A stretch of 64,000 bases of DNA from Ehretia macrophylla. Taxonomy: Eukaryota > Streptophyta > Magnoliopsida > Boraginales > Ehretiaceae. Shown in pieces: positions 58,126 to 64,000 of this stretch (positions within the stretch are counted from its first letter, which is position 1; every line of letters begins with the position of its first letter). A program made the position numbers and the translations under genes. The stretch is from positions 22,307,501-22,371,500 of the forward strand of contig CM075770.1 in assembly GCA_037974665.1 (NCBI GenBank), read 5' to 3'. The notes below the pieces were generated by a model. That model searched no databases and was not told where the DNA came from. It was given only the letters and a program-made list of their open reading frames with translations.

Positions 58126-59106
58126 TCATCCTGACTTCTTCCAGCACTGGGCCTCGGTGTGACCCTTCTTGTCACAGTAAGAACAGTTGATAGACTGAGT
58201 AGCAGGTGAACTACCTGTGGATCCACGGGTGGAAGAGGCTGATGGTGCTTTAGTCAGGCCACGGTTATTAACTGGTCTATTCTGGCTCTGGCCCTGACTG
58301 CGACTCTGGCTCTGGAATTTCCTCTGTTGACCTGGAGGCTGATATGGTTTCTTGTTCGGCTAGCTTGAACCGGCTCTATGAAGTTTCCTCTTCTCAACTC
58401 GGGGAGCAGTAGCAAGGAGAGCAGAATAGGTAGTGAAGTCATGCGAAGCCAACTGGTCCTGAATTTCTGGCCTCAACCCATTCGTAAATTTTCACATCTT
58501 TGCCTCAGGGGTACTGACCATGTATTGAGCATAACGGGACAGTCAGTCAAAACGAGCCTCATACTCGGCCACCGTCATATTACCCAGATTCAAGTGCATG
58601 AATTCCTCAATCTGCCTCTGCCTGAAAACTGCAGGTACGTATTTCTCCTTGAATGCCTTAACGAAATTACCCCACAAGTGAGGTGTATGATCAGTTTCCC
58701 AAAGTGCCTCCATAGTGTGCCACTAATGCTCAGCATCCCCGTGCAACAAAAACACAGCGAACTCCATCTTTTCTTCATCAATATAGTCAAGTGGTCTGAA
58801 AATCCTTTCAATCTCAGACAGCCAAGCCTCTGCCTTTTCATCATCAGCTTCCCTGTGGAATTTGAACGGACGAAAGTCAAGGAACTCCCGCATTCTTCTA
58901 TTTCTCCCATGGTTACCATCATTCTTGTTGTTGTTGTTGTTATTGATTGCTTCACGTGCATCTTGACGATCCATCACTCGCAACACGTGATCCATGGCAT
59001 TCGCCATCATATTAAACATAGCCATGCCGGGATTAGTTTGATGAGCATCATCGATCTCTTAGGGCTCCCCACTTCTATTAGTATTGCGGGTACTAGGGCC
59101 AGCCAT
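58126..59106 (-). pseudogene. gag region of element B including zinc knuckles
   Basis: Capsid blocks match A (EFLDFRPFKFHREADDEKAE, LWGNFVKAFKEKYVP), with five stops between 59059 and 58360. The first zinc knuckle is intact in spacing: C-X2-C-X4-H-X4-C in CSYCDKKGHTEAQC. A TGA at 58126-58128 then replaces Arg, and the first Cys of the second knuckle is Phe. The run of Asn (NNNNNN, near 58940) is a low-complexity linker, longer than in A. Confidence 0.92.
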
Positions 59107-59339
59107 CTATAGGCACAGATTACGATGCATAATTTATTGGAATATGACAAACATGAATTTAATGCATAAGATATGCAACATATAATTTTATATAGATACA
59201 CAATTCTAGAAATAGTTAAGACATGTTAATCACATAAGCACATAGAGACAGAAAAGGCACACTTGATATTGTCATACAATAACACATATAAACAAGTCAT
59301 CTCAATTACCTTAGGACTTCTACTTATGATCCGAGAGTT

Positions 59340-59358
59340 AAACCTGGCTCTGATACCA
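59340..59358 (-). other. Extended primer binding site of element B (initiator tRNA-Met, 19 nt)
   Basis: The plus strand AAACCTGGCTCTGATACCA is, from memory of the plant initiator tRNA-Met, identical to its last 19 nt including CCA. A and element 0 share only the last 12 nt; in A, 17 unrelated bases replace the TG between AAACC and GCTCTGATACCA. The site lies 11 nt inside the LTR. The leader to the gag ATG is 59107-59369. Confidence 0.87.
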
Positions 59359-59369
59359 TTTCTCTACGG

Positions 59370-62300
59370 TGTCACACCCCAACCCGACCTATTGAGGTTA
59401 GACTAGGGTGTGATCTAAACATTCAAGTCATTCACGTACTTAATCGTTCATGAAGGTTTAATAATTAACGTTTACCCTAAACTCCACAAATTCTCTGGAA
59501 AACCGGCAGCATAACGGCTGTAATTAGGCTCTTTAGTTTGACCTAATTCTCTAGACGCCTCAAAATTTCCAATCTCAATTTCATTTCCAACTAAGATTAC
59601 TATTTATCACCCATCGAAATGCCTACTAGTTATCCTGAAGCCTCGTTTGACTAATAACCTAGCATGATACTATGTCTCGTTTGTTTGTTAATCCTTGTTA
59701 CAAAAGTACCTGTTGATCTTAGCTTAACAATGAGTACCTGCTTAAGATTGGATAGATTCATTTTACTTAATCCTTTACCTGATACTTCATAAGCCTGTGA
59801 TAGATACTAACCAATAGCGATAGCAAAAATGACCATAAGAGTGTCTAACTAGTTATGATCAGTACAAGCCAAAATTAGACCTCAAATTACAACGGGGGTC
59901 ATTTACAATACAACAACAAGCAACATAAGAAATAGTCTTCAAGCAACACATTGTTCACAAAATGGCCATAGTCAAGTAAGGCACGTAGGGCAAGGAATCA
60001 TTCCAAGGAGTCATCAATAGGCATGTTGTCCTCGGGTACCTATTCCTGGCCTTCTTCACCTGAGATGATAAAAGAGGGTGAGTCCTTATGAACTCAGTGA
60101 GGGGGAACGAGAAATAAGTTTTGAAACTCCTTTTCCGGTTCAACTTATGAAAACTCGTTTTGCAAGCATGACATATATCACAAGTAAGTACGTAATGTAA
60201 TGTAAAAGTAAAAGAACACAATTACCTGTCTTTCCTCCCCGAGGTCCTCTAGGAACCAAGTGAGAGTACTTATACACATAGTGAAAAGGATACGGTGAGC
60301 TTTTGCTCTCAATTTACTTCCAGTATTAGTTGTTGCGGCCGAATTCAAATCATCCACTTATCACGCCAAATAGGTGTACTCCGGATGTACCCCGAAATCC
60401 TACGACCCAACTCTCCGAGAAAGTCTAGTCCCCAAGCGAGAGAGGGAATTGGACAATGGTAGTCACGGTTGCACCGGCAAGCCCGATGCCGCCGGGTGTG
60501 CGTGAAGGCTACCACGACAGAATGAAAGGTTGCAACCTTGTATGCAATGCACATTTATGACATTTAATATATCACATTAGGAGGACAACAAAGTAGGTTG
60601 TCTCCGAGCAGTCATAAGATTGCACATTGACAAGTAAACATGCGAGGCACAATATGACAAGTAATTCCACTCGTAATGCACATGGAGTTATATGAATATT
60701 AAATGGGCAGCCATGTAACGCATGTAAATCTAGTCATATAACTGATTTCGAAGTTCACGTAATCAAATAATAAGGTCATACAACATGCAACGACATTTAC
60801 GTGGGACCGGGTGCAAGAAGGGCCTACTTGTCAATATGTAATCATCGGAATCACATTTAGGGCTATAAGGGAAACTAAGGGCAGCCTACTAATCACATAA
60901 TTAAACACGATATCCATAGGATCAACACTTAGCGAGTTTTCCTAGTCATTAGGGTTTCAATTCATGCTCACCCGTGCGATTAAGTCCCAAGTTGTCACGT
61001 AATTAAACTCAAGCCATGCATCGATTAATTAAAACACCCTCAAGCATTCAAAACAGTCCACACAACATCCAAGTGCCACAATCCCAAGCATTTAATACAA
61101 CAAGAGAAGTTACAATAATTTTCATAGCATATCACTAGATGAAAACCTCACTGCAATGGTCTGTTTTCTCACAATCATTAAGACAAGCAAACAATATCCA
61201 ATTCCAGTGAAAAAACTTTCAAATTAAAGCTTAATGAGTGAACTAAATCCAGAAACAAATCTCGCATCATTTGGAGTTCAGATTCAAGAGTTATAACCAA
61301 AACCGTGAGACTACGCAAAACTGTCCAGATTTGTATACTTTTCAATAATTGTCGTTTTTTAGTACGTAAGGGTCAGATTTAGCCTTAGTCTATTTCTGAC
61401 AAAAATGTCCAGAACTGAAAATTTTAGCAGCATACAAAATTTCATGCATTTTGGATATCATTTACTAAGTCAAAACTGGTTCGTTCTACAAGGACAGTGA
61501 ATCTGCCAAAACCTGCTTCATTTTCCCAGATTTTCCAGATTTGGACACCTTTCGATGTTTTGCCATTTTGGAGACCTTAGAGTCAAAATTGGCTTTGTCC
61601 TATTTCTGCAAAAAATGCTCCGAACTGGCAAAACTAGTCACCTACCAATTTTCACACATTTTCAACATCATGTACCTGGTCAAAATCACTTCGCTCCAAC
61701 TAGTCAGAAGACTGTCCATTTACACGATTTCACCTATCTTCACATTCTAGCCAAATATCTTGCCATGCATGTTTACAAAAGCTCATGTACACACATATAT
61801 CACAAGTACAGAGGTAAAAATAGACATTTAAAGGCATGCATGTGGTTTTTGAAAGCTTTTCAAGAGAGTCTTAGCCCTCACCTTAGCTAGACAACAATGA
61901 AGATGCACAAAACTCTTGGAGATGCACAAAATCAACTTTTCTCCTTGCTTAGCCGAGAGACAACTTGAGATTCTCTAATTCCTAGCTTAGTAACCATGTT
62001 CTTAGTATGTGCAAGTGGCCAGAACAAAAAGAAAATGAAATGGAAGCTATCAACATACCTATGCCGAAATGAAGGCTCTATGAGCTTGCATGCATGTCTT
62101 TTTGCATTCTATCTTGCTTGGTCGAGTTCCTTAGTGGCTCGAAGGTCTTGATGAACCTTAGGATGATGAGCTTAAGCTATGGAGTGTAGAATTGCAGCTA
62201 AGGCCGAGAGAGAGAGAAAAGAAATGAGAGAGAGATTGAGAGAAAATGAGAGAAAGAGAGGAATTGAGATGTTTGTGAGGTATGGAGTGTTGTGTGTGAG

Positions 62301-62954
62301 TGTGTCGGCCTAGGGCCTTGAAAAATCTGAAATTCTCTTAGTCCTTGTGCAATCTAGAAATGTGAGGGAGCATGGAGTGCTTTGGTCGAGAAAGTGAAGC
62401 TAGGAATGTGTGTTTCATTTCATTTTTTTATGCATTGTGTCATAAGCTTGTCTAGGAATGATTTTTGAATTATGCAAGCATGACTAAAGCTCCTACATGG
62501 TCGGCCAAGGCAAGCTCAATTCTGAATTTTTTTGTCTTGGTTGAGCAATATAATATTGTGTGTTTGGGATGTGCAAAAGAATAAGGAATAAAGAATAAAT
62601 AATGCTTAGCTTTTGGTGCAATTTTGTCTTCTAGTGAGTTGAATTAGCATTTTAATATTAGTTAGTGGAGTTTGTAGGATTAATTAATGATCTAGTGCTT
62701 CGTGTAAGATGCTTTCTTGATTAGCGTATGGGCACGCTTTCCTAGGTTTAGGAATTGCACTACGAGGTAAGGCACAAACTACGAGACAAATGCTCATTTC
62801 TCAAGTAAATGCACGCAACCCTAAATGAATGCACGTAATTCAATGCAAGGCACACAGAACAAAACAAGACTCTTAAACCCAGGTTAAGGCACGCAAATCT
62901 AGGTTAGGGCACAAAAAATGAGGTTTCGCACGCAAATCGAGGTCGGGCCCTACA
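59370..62954 (-). repeat. LTR of element B, 5'-side in element sense, 3,585 bp
   Basis: It begins TGTCACACCCC and ends GGGCCCTACA on the plus strand, and it abuts TAACT at 62955. It is nearly the same length as its partner and collinear throughout. It contains the 210-bp duplication, a GA-rich run (62206-62261) and a CATAAAAAAA motif in element sense near 62425. Confidence 0.95.
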
Positions 62955-62959
62955 TAACT
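62955..62959. other. Target site duplication of element B, right copy (TAACT)
   Basis: TAACT follows the LTR end CCTACA and matches 50959-50963. The satellite then continues with CCTTACGG. Confidence 0.95.
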
Positions 62960-64000
62960 CCTTACGGATCGAAAGTTGTAGGCAAAGGAGCGGCAAAGAC
63001 CTGGTCCCAAGCCCTACGCCCTTGGTTTACGGTCCCAGCCTCTACATGAAGTGAAGTTGTCATGCCCAAGGTGTCGTGGGATTTGGTAATAGAAATGTGA
63101 TAGATTAGGTTGTCGTTCTTTTCGCGGCTGACGACGTACCATCCGGGACGGAAAAATAGCGCAAAAGAAGAAAAGTGTGCCAAATCTGATGAAAACATTT
63201 GATTTTGGACTCTGAAAATAGGTGCAGCCGAGCAAGCTTGCTGACTTCGTTGTAGAGCTCTCAGAGAGCTTTCCAACGGTATGCTGTACACCGTGTAACT
63301 CCTTATGGATCAAAAGTTATAGGCACCGGAGTGACGGAGACCTGGACCCAAGCCCCACGCCCTCAATTTACGCGCCTAGCCTCTCTGTGAAGCGAAGTTG
63401 TCTTGTTGAAGGTGTCGTGGGATTCGGTAATAGAACTGTGATGGATTAGGTTGTCGTCCTTTACGCGGCTCACGACGTATGATCCGGGAAGGAAAAATAG
63501 AGCAAAAGAAGAAAAGTATCCCAAAATTGATGATAACGTTCAATTTTGGACTCCGAAGAAAGGCGCAACCGAGCAAGCTTGCTGACCCTGTCATAGAGCT
63601 CTCCGAGAGCTTTCCAACGGTAAGCTACGCAACGCATAACTCCTTACGGATCAAAAGTTATAGGCACCGGAGAGACGGAGACCTGGTCCCAAGCCCATGC
63701 CATCGGTTTACGAGCCCAGCCTCTACGTGAAGCGAAGTTGTCTTGCCCAAGGTGCCGTGGGATTCGGTAATAGAAATGTGATAGAATAGGTTGTTGTCCT
63801 TTTCGCGGCTCACATCGTACGATTCGGGAAGGAAAAAAATAGCGCAAAACAAGAAAAGTACCCCGAAACTGATGAAAACGTTCGATTTTGGGGTCCAAAA
63901 ATAGGCACAGCATAGCAGGCTTGCTGTCCTCGTCGTAGAGCTCTCGGAGAGCTTTCCAATGGTATGTTGTGCACCGTGTAACTCCTTACGGATCAAAAGT
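62955..64000. repeat. Satellite array block 4, ~3 monomers, runs off the window
   Basis: Three ~341-bp monomers (starts about 62955, 63296 and 63639) and the first bases of a fourth at ~63980. The order of variants is the GCGGCTGACGACG type, then the CGTCCTTTACGCGG type, then the CAAAACAAGAAAAG type. The same three-variant order occurs at 43115-44137 and around 49260-50280, so the array was probably continuous before element B inserted. Confidence 0.96.

Larger units (their letters stand above)
54590..59106 (-). pseudogene. gag-pol polyprotein of element B, decayed
   Basis: The frame runs from an ATG at 59106 (MAGPSTR) to TAA at 54590-54592, about 1,505 codons. In-frame stops lie at 59059, 58723, 58543, 58492, 58360, 58126, 56782, 56062, 55699, 55079 and 55037, and one base is lost near 55450. 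The stretch from 58122 to 56785 (second zinc knuckle, protease and most of RT) is a single open run of about 446 codons, the longest in the window. Domain order is as in A. None of the stop positions is shared with A, so each copy decayed after insertion. Confidence 0.95.
50964..62954 (-). mobile_element. Element B: full-length Ty3/Gypsy chromovirus (Tekay/Del-like), 11,991 bp
   Basis: LTRs at 50964-54549 and 59370-62954 are 3,586 and 3,585 bp. A polypurine tract, minus-strand gag-pol and an extended initiator-Met primer site lie between them, and TAACT flanks both ends. It is the same family as A (most pol blocks identical), but its LTRs differ from A's by over 10% in the sampled first 115 bp. 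Its own two LTRs differ by about 9 bases in the first 200 and less elsewhere. It therefore represents a separate insertion of a related subfamily. Eleven stops and one frameshift kill the coding frame. Confidence 0.96.

Noticed and set aside
59340-59358. Sequence identical to the end of a tRNA, possibly a tRNA gene fragment
   Set aside because: It sits where the primer binding site must be, just inside the LTR, and no other part of a tRNA is nearby.
50964-62954. Elements A and B as a simple segmental duplication
   Set aside because: Their LTRs differ by over 10% in the sampled part, their stops are all different and the satellite monomers beside them are unlike. Full alignment would be needed to exclude an old duplication with later conversion.

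Overview
This window is plant nuclear heterochromatin. The evidence is three large Ty3/Gypsy chromovirus-type LTR retrotransposons, primed by plant initiator-Met tRNA and carrying a Tekay/Del-like gag-pol with a C-terminal chromodomain, sitting inside a long tandem satellite array. The species cannot be told from the sequence. I see no host protein gene, rRNA or tRNA gene. Repeats explain essentially all 64 kb.

Layout: 1-6961 is a left-truncated element (element 0) with a 3.7 kb LTR and a 2.9 kb internal region that keeps a primer binding site and polypurine tract but has no recognisable gag-pol (LARD-like, non-autonomous). 6962-14466 is satellite block 1, exactly 22 monomers of about 341 bp. 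14467-26413 is element A, full length with two ~3.5 kb LTRs, a 5-bp target duplication and a decayed gag-pol on the minus strand. 26414-38785 is satellite block 2. 38786-40502 is a truncated, internally deleted LTR. 40503-50963 is satellite block 3, which contains a tiny LTR footprint at 45491-45507. 50964-62954 is element B, full length and also decayed. 62955-64000 is satellite block 4. Satellite makes up about 31 kb, roughly 92 monomers.

How the parts relate: every LTR element or fragment lies in the same orientation relative to the satellite. Four of the five LTR-satellite junctions of the 'CA' end fall at the same base of the monomer, just before TAACT, and both complete elements have TAACT as their target duplication. 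That point lies in a short inverted repeat, CGTAA-CTCC-TTACG. The satellite flanks of A and B are clearly different monomers, which argues against simple co-duplication and for repeated, phased insertion. The satellite also has higher-order structure: a unit of about seven monomers (~2.39 kb) can be followed in block 1 and again in block 3, with recent local amplifications in block 2.

Both gag-pol copies are dead. Nearly all the stop codons are C-to-T or G-to-A changes, as expected from deamination of methylated cytosine. Coordinates of LTR ends, target duplications and priming sites were read directly. Identity estimates are rough hand counts.
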